Assembly: GCF_964355755.1 (NCBI RefSeq) | Contig: NC_092670.1 | Location: 37,311,795 to 37,375,794 of the forward strand | Reading direction: 5' to 3' | DNA from: Antedon mediterranea | Taxonomy: Eukaryota > Echinodermata > Crinoidea > Comatulida > Antedonidae | Length of the DNA stretch: 64,000 bases | Shown here: positions 24,131 to 37,000 of the stretch, one piece after another | Layout of the letters: every line of letters begins with the position of its first letter | How positions within the stretch are numbered: the first letter of the stretch is position 1 | Notes under the pieces: model-generated | What the model was told of the DNA's origin: nothing | Database searches by the model: none | What the model saw: the letters and a program-made list of their open reading frames with translations, nothing else | Program-made: the position numbers and the translations under genes

Positions 24131-24751
24131 GTAGTTTTGTCGTCGATCGTGCAATGTCATAAGGCAAATTGAATCTTTTTCAAATTGAATTGAAATATTT
24201 TCTTTTCAACATTTAGTTATCTTGATGGTTCAATTATATAACAATTCGTTTCCAAAATTGAAAATACTAAAAAAACAACATGCTGTTACTAATTTACATA
24301 AGTCACTTAGAAAATATTCTGCGCATGATATAGTGCACTTAATATTAAGGTATTTTAGATGGCCTGTAATACCACAATGGCACAGAATGACTATTCGACT
24401 CGACAGTCGCATGGTGCGTCGTGAAACGAAATGTCGCTAAATAAAGTACCATTAAGATAAACTGCACGTTTTCGTTAAAAAGCTGATCGGTTTTGTGTTC
24501 TCAATATTAACTATCTTATCTACTCTTAGCTGAGTAGAAAGAAAAAGTACATGTAAATAATTTTGATTTATGATTAAAGCATGGTTACACCAGCTTAAAG
24601 CTGTATACATACTCAACTACAGTGTACACCTTACGACTAACTAGATGAAGCTTGTGTGTGGACATAGCTTTATTCCAAACCATCTACATGCTTCTTAATC
24701 GATTAATTTTGTCATCATCGTTCATCATCTAATCAATCAATCTATCAATCA

Positions 24752-25008
24752 ATTATTCTACAGTTTATTATGTAAACGACAAAATCACAGATTCTTACAT
24801 CATACGTCTACTGTAATGCTCTGTTTTCAAATTATATGTGCTCCAAAGGCTTTCAAACCGAGTGCGATTTATTGCGTTCATCTAATCAATCATTCTACAG
24901 TTTATTATAATGTAAACGGCAAAATCACAGAGTCTACGTCTACTATAATGCTCTGTTGTCAAAATAGTATGTGCTCCAAAGGCTTTCAAATCGAGCGCGA
25001 TTTATTTA
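24752..25008. repeat. Local direct duplication of about 120 bp
   Basis: Two copies (24752-24876 and 24890-25008) of a unit with ATTCTACAGTTTATTA, AAAATCACAGA, ACGTCTACT and GTGCTCCAAAGGCTTTCAAA. Differences are small indels and substitutions. Confidence 0.75.
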
Positions 25009-25450
25009 AATTATGCCGTACGTGACAACTATGTATGCCATTTCACTTTGTGTTTGTTTCTAAATATTTATTATTGCCTCTTCCATAACTATACCATGCT
25101 AACTTTGTAATGATGTTCTTCAGGTAATTAACGAACAAATTTAATTAGTAAATCCTTGGATGTCAAGTTATCCATTAATTGTTATTTAAATTACATATTT
25201 GGGTCGATCATCCATTTAGCCGTAATTGTTTCAAAGTTTATTACGGTTTTCCGCCGTGATTAATGTTATGCAAGAGGTTTTAAATGAAAGTAAATAATCA
25301 GTGTAATGTGGCCATATCTTTCGTCGTGTATATTTCTTTGCCTTCTGAAAACTAGGCCAACACAGGATATAGCCTAAATGCTGCAAATACTAGTTTCTAT
25401 ACCATTTAACCATTATCGATCACAGACGTTTTAATATCAAGCAAATAAAG

Positions 25451-25653
25451 CGAATGAGTGGCCCAGTGCTTAAAACAGTGAAACCGTAATACCTTGCCAT
25501 ACATCGGCAACAGTTCGAAGCTCACTCGCTTCATGGTATTCTCGGATAAGGATTATAAACCGTAGTTCCAGTGTACACATCTGGTTCATGAACCTAGTAC
25601 ATCTTTCGAGACGAGTAGGAGGTTAGTTCACACACAGCCACTGTCACAAACTC
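25451..25653 (+). repeat. tRNA-derived SINE-like element, family S2, copy 1
   Basis: The head GAGTGGCCCAGTGCTTAAAAC resembles the A-box of tRNA-Ser/Leu. After a degenerate B-box (AGTTCGAAGCTCA), the body has CAGTGTACACA, GAACCTAGTACATCTTTC and ACGAGTAGGAGG, ending near CACAGCCACTGTCACA. It matches 59135-59391 over nearly its whole length, with internal deletions. Confidence 0.65.
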
Positions 25654-26529
25654 ATCACACTAGACCCTCTGGGAGAACAGTCTTTGACTGAAGAGGCTAC
25701 CCAGTATAAAGAACAAATAACAAAAAATATAAACAGAAATTGTTTGTATTGGAAATTTAAAGTCAACTAGAATTAAACGGTTCATTTCTTGTTACTTGTA
25801 CTACCTCGTTTTAGAACCCGTGAGATTTCTGACTCGCACACAGTCACCTGACATCAGTTACTTCTGTTTCTGTAAGATTAAAGCAAAACCACATGTATGT
25901 AGGCCTATGTATTTACACCGCGTGTCTCTTTTAATTTGATTTGGAAAGAGGAAAGACGAAGTTCAAATCGAAAATGCTCCGATATGAAACGTCAACTCAA
26001 CAGAATTACAATGTTTACATAATACGGATTAAGGAAACCTCTCCGAGGAAATCGGCAATTTATATAGGAATTATAACATAATCGTGTTGTTGGGAATGTT
26101 TGGTGATAAAACCATGGAAATTTGTCGACCACTAAATTACTGAGCCAGATCTCCAAATTTAGTAGATGACTGATAAAATTGAAAGTATGCATTGGTTGTT
26201 TTGGCTTATTCTTTATTATAATCACTTTTAATTAGAATGATAGATACCCAAAAAGGTAGACCACACAGGCCTAGTCTCCGGACAGTCCACAACCGTTGAT
26301 CTGATCGGCAGTGGACCTTATTGAAAGGAAAACATATGGTATTAGGGTTTGGTCTACGATTTTTATGCTTTCTAAACATGTTACAGTATACATTTTGTAT
26401 AGTACTGTGCGTGAGCTAAGAATTCTGCGTTGTAACTCGTGTCATAATATACTCGTCTATACAGTTCAGTGGGACCAGAAAGAGCGAAATTTTTCTCTTC
26501 TCTGGTGGTGGAACTTAAACTATGCAGTA

Positions 26530-26668
26530 ACGTAACGGCCGTGGGCGCTCACTGGCTAAACCCAGGGACCCCGGAGCTTATGGGGGGGGGGGGGCTGAGC
26601 AGCAGTGCCCGGAGGAAAATATGTCGTTGGAGGGCCTAAACCAGGGCCTCTGCGTTACGCCACTGAAA
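26530..26668. repeat. Dispersed repeat with GGCTAAACCCAGGG core
   Basis: GCGCTCACTGGCTAAACCCA followed by a G-run (26581-26594) and GGGCCTCTGCGTTACGCCAC. The reverse complement of a related sequence is at 49788-49948 inside a receptor intron, so this is a repeat family rather than a gene. Confidence 0.5.
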
Positions 26669-27104
26669 CTATGGCACATAGGGAGCTTTCGTTTTGCGAC
26701 AACATTTCCACTCCATCGCTCTAGCCCTATTCCCCGACACAGTTGGTGGATTCTGGTCCCTAGGCTAGAGGTCGTGGCAACGTTTCTATTCAAACATCAT
26801 TATCCTACACAGTTTGTTCTACTGTTATGTATAGTGATTGATAGATGACGGGTTTCTGTATCGTTTTAACGCGTCATCTTAAAAGCTTCGAAACGCACTT
26901 GAGCCAGGTTGAATTACCAGATATTATAACTGATCATTTTACAACGCTCCATCGATCAATTACTTCAGACGATTGATTGAATTCCTACTAATAGTCTTCA
27001 TAATTAAACAAATTATTCACCTGGCATCGATTCTAATAAATTATAAACAAAATGGCTGCTAGCAAATTCTTATGTCGATCCAGGGTTAGTGACCTGTTGG
27101 CGCA

Positions 27105-27190
27105 GCGGCGCATTAAAAGTCCGCGTTTCAAGTTAGCGTTTACCGACCAACCGACCGACATAGTGAGCTGTAGAGTCGCGACTAAAAACT
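27105..27190 (-). repeat. Dispersed repeat R3 (GTCGGTCGGTTGGTCGGTAA), minus orientation
   Basis: The reverse complement reads AGTCGCGACTCTACAGCTCA then CTATGTCGGTCGGTTGGTCG and GTAAACGCTAACT. It matches 40193-40320 and, in part, 12191-12264. Three copies in one window show a dispersed family. Confidence 0.6.
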
Positions 27191-30100
27191 TACTAAATAC
27201 TTCTTTCTTATAGTTTTAAGAATTATTCTATATTTACAATTAAAAACATTGTACCGTATGTTTTACACATCGTTATTGCCTGTAGTCTGGTCAATAGGGC
27301 GAATCTATCTATCAGGCTTTAACGCAATGCAACACGGGTATGCAATTATTACAGTGTATAACATTATCCTACAATTTATGATTCTGTCACCAAGTTGTGT
27401 TTTGACCGTATAATGGTATGTTAAATCAAAATATTTCGTTATTTAATCCTGACTAGGCGACACATAACTCGGATCACTGCAATGATGTAGCTGCCAAAAT
27501 ACCTCGCACACTACTCGCGTCGCGCGTGATTTACATCATACACTGCCACTGTGCAAATTGGGACTGAACCGTTTTAGAGGTGTTTACCACCTGTTGGTCC
27601 AGATCCTTCACTAACTGAGTTAGTGAGAAGTCGAATAAATAAATAAAAATAAATAAATAAATAAATAACATGAAAGAAAAGAAAATCAAAACTTTTCGTA
27701 AACTTTTTCCATTAAAAGCACGTAAATTACACACCATATTTGAAACTCTAGCGTCGATGCGATTATCATATGTCCAGTGTTCTCAGAATCCGGGGTCTTC
27801 TTACTGGATATGTCAAGTGAATGGATAACCTCTGATCGTAGCTCATGGCACGGGTTTAAAAAAGGATACGAAACAGGTAAATTTCGAAGGCTCGCTTTTA
27901 CGTAAGCACAAAACGCACTGGCAAATTCTTGTTTACTAATACTCATTAAACTAAAACGCACGAAACATTTGTTGCTTCAATTTTGCTAAAAGGAATAGAA
28001 AAATATTCTAACATAGGAAAAAAAATCAAACCGATTAGGAAGTTAATGAATCGATTAGTTCTACGGAATGGAATTATTAGCAGGCATATAGAGTTTCACA
28101 TAGTTAAGTCGTTCAAGCGATCCTGATTGTCAATCAGTATAATTCTAAGACACTTTGCGAGGAGTGTTCTAATTGATATAGAGAGATAACATAACGTGAG
28201 AGGTACATTGCGGATTGCTATGATATTGATTGCAATGTTGTTTACCTTAGGTGTTAGAACATAAAGAAGGGCACTGAAGTAAAGTTTACTATTCATCAGT
28301 GACACCACACAGATTATATATACTCTTTTGCGTTAAAATGTTGATGATAAAGCATAAAGCAGCTTTTGTACGTGCGCGTTCAAACGTTGACAATAATATA
28401 GTAGCCACTTTTGTACGCGCGCGTTGACAATAGTTGCACATAATAACACAATAATGCATTTTTATTTAGTCGAAAGAAGATCATATCTAAAAATAAAAAA
28501 TAATAACGACTTTTGAACGTTACGATACTGTTGGTTCAACGTATTTTGTTTTATGTTGTTTATCATTAATTCTCGGCCATGTTATTGTGTGACGCAATAA
28601 CAAAATATATAAATAGAAATACATACAAATATTATTTACGTCCCAATAACATGTTCCTGCAGATGGCTGATGGTTCATTCCATGCCAGATTTTTTTTTAT
28701 TAACACACCACGAAGTTGACGCGCGCGTACAAAAGCCTTATATTGTTATCAACTTTTGAATGCTCGTGTCAAAGTGTGGTTTCTTCGTTTTAATACTAAC
28801 ACAGATGAACTATTATAACATAGTATTTTAGAACAAGGACCATGGTATTACCGACTCGGTATTAATGCCTGAAATTAAGGTCACTTTTTCTAACGACTTT
28901 AGACTCATTGTCCATTAATTGAAACGTAATAATGAGACTTTATGTGTTAACAACAAGGGTATTCGGTAGCAACTATAGCATTTAGCGGATTACATAGTTT
29001 TGAGTTTGACACTGACCCACGTGCGTTGTCAAATCCGACTGTTTCCTAATGGTTTTAGGCAGATAAATGAGTCGTAAACAAAAGTGGTGCGTTGAGTTAA
29101 AACTACTTTGTATTATAAAGACGCATCGAATACGTTAAAAAGCCGCGAAGAAATTCGATTTTAAAGATTTTGATTCCGTATTTTGTTTTTATTATACGTG
29201 TTTTTTTTTATGTGCGCGTTTTAACACGCGGTCTTAACACGCGATCAACAAAGTAGGGTAGTGTGTATCAGGGTATCAGTATATAGGCTGTATTATCGTT
29301 AATAGGTAGCCTTTCGTATTACGTAAAAGTCAAAGTACATTTTATGTACAGTTGCCTAATTAGTATCTTCGTCCTCGTGGTTGTAATTCATGTTATCATC
29401 ATCGTCATCAACGCTTTATCGTCATCGTTTTGTTTCGGTTTTGTCATCTAAATTAACATTTTATTTTAAAATATTCTCAAAATCATCTCTAATAAACTAA
29501 CATAACAAGACATTCAATCACATAACATGCGATTTAATTACTCGCCGGAAAGCTAACAATATTAGACGTGAAATCCAATTAAATAACTTCTAATGTAATT
29601 CAATGTCACACAAATCTATTATTACGACATCTTCATTTTGTCCTTTTTTATGTATATATAGATACCGATACTATTTTATTTTTATTTTATTTAATCGAAA
29701 CCAACAACGATAATTACCGCCACTAACAGGTTTGATACAAACAAATCTAGGACTGTTTAAAGCACATTGACTGGTCGTTACATAAAAGTATCGATAATTT
29801 CAATAATTATGGTGATGGTACGTACATATTTGACGCGTTTAGCGCACCATACAAAGTCGTACCACACCAATTTTCACTTGCAAATTTACTCGAAATTTTA
29901 AGTTTTTTTCCCGGCCGGTTGTTCATATTTCGTGTCGATGCGTCAAAATTGTTTTATCAATTACATGACACGAAGAGACGCAATTAATATTTAACAGTAT
30001 CTGTACGCGCGCGTATAAATATTGCGCTCCTATGGAAACATTAACTCAATAAAACGACATTATTTTATTCCCACTTTAGGCAAATTGCAAAGGATAATCA

Positions 30101-31554
30101 CAAGTGAATTCATTCACTATCCTTCTCACTAAAGATGGCAATCCTGTTTTACATCAATTTACATGATATGATAGAGAAAAAATCTATAGTTGATCGTTTG
30201 CTGTTAATTTCTATTAAATCGTACATCATGTTTGTCCGTGTACAAAAATGATACATCGGACCACAGAAATTGATTGTTTGGGCTCTGGCAACACAACTTA
30301 CACTAACACGTTTAACATTTTAAATACGTTCAGTTTATAGAGTTGACAATATGCCGACCGTTGATAGATGTAGTTTGCGATTTTTTTTAACTTACTTGAG
30401 TTAACGAATATTATTTTTTTGTATTTTTTTGTTTTTAATAAATCTTTTTCTTTTGTACCTATTCTTTTATTTCTATATTTAGACGTGATAATTATCTTGT
30501 TCTTTAGTAGACCTAATTAATTGTTGTGGGTACCGATACCACCACCAGTGTCGCTTCAAAAGTAGTTATCGGGCAGCATGGGCTAAATAGGCGCTAAATT
30601 TTAATGAGGAATATATAATACTTTAGGCCTATAAGAAATTATTTCGGTACTTTTTTATACTTTTTGTTATAACATTTAGCGTTTGGGAGCCATAGCAGCA
30701 TTAATTACGATAACCATGCAGAAATAAATTATAAATATACCATTTTTATGATAAATATTGTTATATATTATGTCAGTCACCTTTCTGTTAAATACAGCAA
30801 AATATATCACCAGAGATTATAAAATAAAATGGACATTAAACCCCTAAGCATGTTGTATACATTCTGATAAGCTGTATACCCATTCTACAGCATTGAATTC
30901 CTATGTGCTTTCGCGCCAAGGACGGGCATAAGTAAGTTGGCGGCGATCGTCAGTGAACATCGGCAAACTGGAATTATCATGGGATTGCACTTAAATGTGT
31001 CCATGTTGCAATAGTAATTATTCACATACATCTCGAATGATAGTTTCTCCCCGGAGGAAATCATCTTCACCGTGAGCTCTAACCTAGTTTTCAAGGGTTT
31101 AGGTGTCGTATACTGCTGTTGATGACTAAAATGGCGTTCGCCCCCCGCCCGGAAACGTATACAAGTTTCTAATTAAAAATTAAGCAACATAATCTCAACA
31201 TTGCAATTTTAGATCTATACTAGCTAATGTGAAAAGTATATAGTGTTTTCATTTACTGACGATCCGAGGAAAGCATCGTAAATAGGGCGGGATGACTTGG
31301 TGACGTGTGCAAGGAAGTATCAACGTCATCCAGTGCAGTATGTGCAGGTGGACGTCGACCTAGGATTAATGAGTATATATATTTTGCATAATAAGATGTT
31401 CTTTCTTGCTGTCATTTTTAATACACATTAGTATCATCATTAACAGCTAATATTCATGCTAACGTAAGTATCATTGTTTATTAAAATATCTTTATTAATT
31501 AATATCATCATTAAATATCTTTGGAACGAACTCGTTACATTGTATAAAGCCTTG

Positions 31555-31735
31555 TCTGCACTATCAAACTCTTATGTGACAAAAATAATGTCATGTGCCC
31601 AAATATGTTATTGATATGCTTAAATATGGTAGTGATATGCTTAAGTATGGTAGTGATATGACATCATCATGTCCATATAGGGCTATGGGAACATCACATG
31701 TAACATAAACTTTGATAGTGTAGACAGAGCTTTAA
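31555..31735. mobile_element. MITE-A copy 5
   Basis: Left TAAAGCCTTGTCTGCACTAT, right TTTGATAGTGTAGACAGAGC. Three internal ATGGTAGTGATATG-like units make it longer than the other copies. Confidence 0.8.
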
Positions 31736-33079
31736 ACAATTTCATTTTGCGCAATTCCGATTCTGTCATTTTTAATCAAAGAGCCAATGATGGGATTCAT
31801 TCACAACTCTCGGTTTTCAAGTTCCGTTATTCTGATTGGCTAATCGCTAGTGAACGAGTGCACGTCCAACCAATCACGTTCGATATTAAGTAAGTTGAGT
31901 GTTTTAACGTGACTGCATGGGTCTCACTTGATCCGAACAAAAATGTAATGTCATCACTTTTACTCTTAAAGCTAATCTGTTGGATTTGCACTAAGAATGT
32001 TGTGTTAGGACGAATGCTGATTTCATCCTGAAATATAATTCCTCGATCTTTAAAATCATAGCTTTTCATCAAAGAAATCGGTTTTTTTTCTTCTAAAAAT
32101 ACCGTTTTGTTTACCGAGGAGGTACGAACTGGTACGCATTGCTTAAAGGTAAGCTATTTATGTAATAATATAACAATAATAATAATATAAATGTATTGGT
32201 ATATTCTTTGTTGTTATGACTATAGTATCGTCATTATCATAACCATCATAATAATATTATCATCATTGTTCGTCAATTATATCTTTTTACCATTCATCCC
32301 CATCATAATCAATTGATAACATAACAAACATCGAACAAACATAATCTGTCATCAATATTATATCATTTACTAATATCAACCCTATCATAATCAATTGATA
32401 AAATCTAAAACATGTCATATATATCATTTTATCGTGGTCATCCTTACAATGATAACATCACAAACATCAACATTGTTATGTTGCCATCATTCTACATAAA
32501 TATTATATAATGTTACCATTATCCCCATCAGTAATCACAATGTTATAATCATTACCTTATCAATAATATATCATTTTAACATTATCATCTTCATCATAAT
32601 CAGTTGATAACATCGACTTTATGATTTTACCATTATAATTTCCTTATTATCACCATCGCCCTTCCATTTTCCCTGTACCACATTGGTTGTCAGTATTTTA
32701 ACCATCATCGCCACCACAGCCACCATCAAATCAGCATTTGTCACCACAATTCACCACAAACATCATACATTGTCACCATAACCACCATATATTGTTACCA
32801 CAACTATGATCAACAACAATTGTCACCATAACCCTAATCAACATTGTCACCACAACCATCATCAATTGTCACCAAAACCATCATCAATTGTCACCAAAAC
32901 CATCATTAATTGTCACCAGAACCATCATCAATTGTCACTAAAACCATTAAATCATCATTTGTCGCCATAACCCCAATCATCAATTGTCACCACAACCATT
33001 CTGAGTATCATCAATTGTCACCACAACCATCACCAATTGTCATTACAACTATGATTATCAACCACAATTAACACTATAA

Positions 33080-33470
33080 CCCTGTCAATTGTCACCACAA
33101 CCATTATCATCACTTGTTACCACAACCGTTATATCAACAATTGTCACCACAACCATTATATCAACAATTGTCACCGAAACCATTATATCATCAATTGTCA
33201 CCACAACCATTATATCATCAATTGTCACCACAACCATTATATCATCAATTGTCACCGAAACCATTATATCATCAATTGTCACCGAAACCATTATATCAAC
33301 AATTGTCACCACAACCATTATATCATCAATTGTCACCTCAACCATTATATCATCAAATGTCACCAAAATCATTATATCAACAATTGTCACCACAATCATT
33401 ACGGTATATCATCAATAATTGTCACCACAACCGTTACGGTATATCATCAAGTGACATTATCACAAATGTC
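33080..33470. repeat. 27-bp minisatellite
   Basis: Units of CAATTGTCACCACAACCATTATATCAT in tandem with point variants (CCGAAACC, CCTCAACC), grading upstream into looser ATTGTCACCA repeats from about 32720. Because 27 is a multiple of three, several frames on both strands stay open; the resulting repetitive frames are artefacts. Confidence 0.85.
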
Positions 33471-34000
33471 ATAATTTGATTAAGGATTATTTAGACAGTT
33501 CAATCCAACTATTTTGTTATAAGGAATCGGTCGTAACGCTCACAAAAGCAGTATTTTTATCTTTCTAATCTCAGTAACATACGGTAAATTATAAAAATGC
33601 ATTTAAATTGTTGAATGAATGTTATGATAATGAATATGTATCTTTATTCAGCAGACGATTGACTCAGTTTCTCATTAATTTTTTTTTAATTTCCAAGTAT
33701 CGGAACATTTTACGAAAAGTACCACCAATTTGCACACTGTTGAAGCCGCCGACGAAGCACTCAACCTATACTTACATAATACCTTTACACTATGCGAAAA
33801 CATTACTGTTTATAATCACCGAGCGTTAATAGTCTCTAATGATATAATATTGGAAAACATTCTGTTTCTCTTCATCGGCAAGTGTTTAATAGTCTCTCAT
33901 ATTATTATTAGAACTTATTTTTACTACTCTTACTTCATGAACATCCATTGATTTACGTGAAAGGTTTAATTGACTCGGTTCGTCGTTGGACACCTTTAAC

Positions 34001-34037
34001 ATGGAACATCGCTGGCTCCTTTTCCGCTTGCAACTCG
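34001..34037 (+). other. Proposed first coding exon of the LDLa-LRR-GPCR (start of signal peptide)
   Basis: ATG at 34001 in a good context (AACATGG), then [12 protein letters not shown] and a consensus GTAAGT donor at 34038 in phase 1. Joined to the phase-1 acceptor exon at 43407, it continues [19 protein letters not shown], giving a textbook signal peptide. The alternative, an in-frame ATG at 43313, lies in what looks like a SINE tail and would place a 30-residue polar stretch first. The implied intron is 9.4 kb. Confidence 0.6.
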
Positions 34038-37000
34038 GTAAGTTATAACCACTCGCTAAGTTAATTTAATGCGTTGCTATTTTGATCATGTTGATTACGA
34101 ACTTTCTAATGTTATATGTATATTATTATGTTTCTCACTGCAGGGAACAGGTTGGCATGATCAATGTTCAACCCAATAGCTGCTATAATGTATTCTAGAT
34201 TCTGTTTTCCATACTTTGTAGTTTTTGGAAATTCATTTATAGTTGATTATTTATAGCATTTTCTTTCCATTTTCCATACCAAGATTCTTTTTATTACAGC
34301 TTTATTGTCCCCCTGATTTATTTTTTTGGGAATATGTCATTTTAATGTCACAAAATTTAGGTTATTTATTTTGATCAAAAATTGGATCGGGGAAAACAAA
34401 TTTACCTAACTAATTTAAAGCAAACAATAGTCAAATTGGCTGCCGGCCAGCAGTGAAAACATTATTTTTTCGAAGTATTTTTTTCTACGGAAGTGATTAG
34501 GCCTAACTTTGTTAAAACTACAAAATGGCATTTGATTTTATTAATTTTCATTTTTCATGTGTTTGGGGAACAATACATCTATAACATTAATGTGTATTAT
34601 TCATTTTATTTGTTATTTTGGCAGAAAATTTAATCCGTATCATCCAATCACTACTTGGAATAGTGAAAATAAGCCTATACTGTATAGGCTATATTGCATA
34701 ATAGTTATATAAAATAGGTATATTTAACTCTTATGCGGAATGTCGAAAATATACTGTAGCCATGGAATAGTATAAATACTGTATGGTATATATAATATAC
34801 TGATTAGGCCTACAAAATGGGGATAATTATTCGTTAAATGTATCCATCCATTCGATGTTATAAATGTTATACAACCTCATGCTATTTATCGATGTAGAGA
34901 GATATGGATTCAATGCTGCAGGCCCCTTTCCATAATCTGCCGCTGAGAAAGCTTCGTTGGATTACAATCGGCTAATATACCTATAAACCAATTCGAAGCA
35001 ATAGATGATTTATGTCCAGACGATTTAGAATCATTGAAATATATTATAATGTAACTTTAGCTAAAATCTATTGAATAAATCGACATTCTCAATTTAAGGC
35101 TGACAATAAAAATATTAAAACAGGCACTACTTTCATATTTTAGGCCTAAGTGAAATTAATGGTTAAGTACTATATGAACTTTCTCGGAATGAATCGGCAA
35201 ACAAACAAAGTCAGAAGATCAACAATCAGTTTGTTTATTCTTCACAAAACCATCAAGACAACTTTTAATTATTAATATAGATAATCACAGTGTGTATGTA
35301 GAGGTTTGTTGGCCATTTATCGTCGGTTTGACCACAAAGAAATTCGGAGAAATCAATTTACGCGGGTTTTTGTTTTTGTTCAATTTGTGTTATAAAGATA
35401 ACAGTCACCTGTGTGAGAGCATTGCATTACTTTTATATACATCACTTAAATGAAGATTGATAATTTGGTTTAAAGATCTGTCTACACTATCACTATCACT
35501 TTATGTGACAATAATGTGATGTGCCCATATATGGCCATGATGATGTCATATCAATACCATATTTAAGCATATCACTACCATATTTGGGCACATCAACATT
35601 TTTTTTTCTAGTTTGATTGATTTGATTTTATTGATAACGTTCTTACAACTTTTTTATTCCTACCCCTCCACTTTTTGAACGCTTGCCTTTTTTGACTTTT
35701 GACTTTTTTGCCTTTTTTGACTTGCCATAATATATTGGTATATAGGTTTGTGTAGAGTGGCGGATATAGAAGCGGAACCCACTTGCACGTTTAATCATCA
35801 TGTTTTACATTCGCGCTCCCGTCTAGCTGATGATTAATGTCTGTGATGGTCTTTGGTCCTAGACACTACTGAAGTTTGTAATGAAATTTAAGTATAGATG
35901 AACAACATTAATTAATTAGAGCCACTTATAACACAGTCTACACTTCCTTATTGCGGGGTAACAGCAATAGCTATATATTCATATTCAAGTGTTCCGGAGT
36001 GTTCCGTGTATTTAGTTATGCAGAATTACATTAAGACTATTTGCACGGCGACGGATACGTTAGAAACGAAGATATGATGTCACTTAAGTCGCTGTCGATC
36101 ATCGTATGGTAATATGTAATGCGTCGCGGTGTGTTTAAAGAGATATGGGAATATGAAATAACATTATAACCTAACCATTTCTCTATTTGGTGATACATAC
36201 CTAGTACGTGATGTTAATTCAATTTGCGCATGCGCGAACATTGGTACGTATCCTTTTTCGGTCGATTCCTCGACACAATTTTGGTGGATTAGGTCCAATC
36301 ATAACACAATATGCGTAAGGTCCTTTTAAGTAGTCGAAAATCAAAAGCTACGCCACACGCTTTATCAAAAATAAATAAACTTTTTTTTTCTTCAAAATAG
36401 TGATACAATTTTTTCCCGCGTTTCCAGCTAATCTTCCAATATTTCATTGCGTTAAAAACAGATAAAAACAATTCTCGATCAAGTCAATTAAAATTGAGTA
36501 ATTATTTAAATATTGATCGATGGAGAAATATGTCCGTTTTAATCACGTGAACATACTGTTGGATTAATGAAGCAGTTATAACGATGATGACAAGCATATT
36601 GTGCGTCCGGTTATCAAGTGTTGCGATATCTACAGCTGATAAAACTGCGTGTTTTTTAATTGGATATTTAAACGATTAAAGATGTATTGTACTAAAAATA
36701 TAATTTTTTTGTTGAATATGCCATTTTAATGTCACATAATAGTTTACCTAAAAAAATGTAATTTTAAGCAAACAACGGCCAAGTTGGTTTTTGGTTGAAT
36801 TTAAACATTTATTTTGTCATTTTATAAGCGAAAACATTACTTTTTTCCGTTTTTCTTTCTACGAAAGTTATTAACTTTATTAAAACTACAAAATAATCTA
36901 TTCTATTCTATTTTTTATGTTTTGGGGGACAATACATCTTTAACGCAACTCATGAAAGAGAAACATTTTAATTCCCACTATGATATGTTTATATTTGATT

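Larger units (their letters stand above)
20702..34000. other. About 13-kb gene-poor stretch between IQCC and the receptor gene
   Basis: Apart from the repeats listed separately I see no supported gene, rRNA or tRNA. 25700-31500 is AT-rich sequence with no conserved reading frame; 28330-28790 has several GTACGCGCGCGT words in both orientations. 32130-33100 is rich in ATCAT/ATTGTCACCA words that grade into the 27-bp minisatellite. 29691-29768 (ACTAACAGGTTTGATACAAA, CTAGGACTGTTTAAAGCAC) has a close copy at 39177-39252. The gap could contain unseen non-coding RNAs or enhancers. Confidence 0.5.

Noticed and set aside
33085-33479. Long repetitive open frames on both strands
   Set aside because: Caused by the 27-bp minisatellite, whose unit is a multiple of three; several overlapping frames open at once is a repeat artefact.
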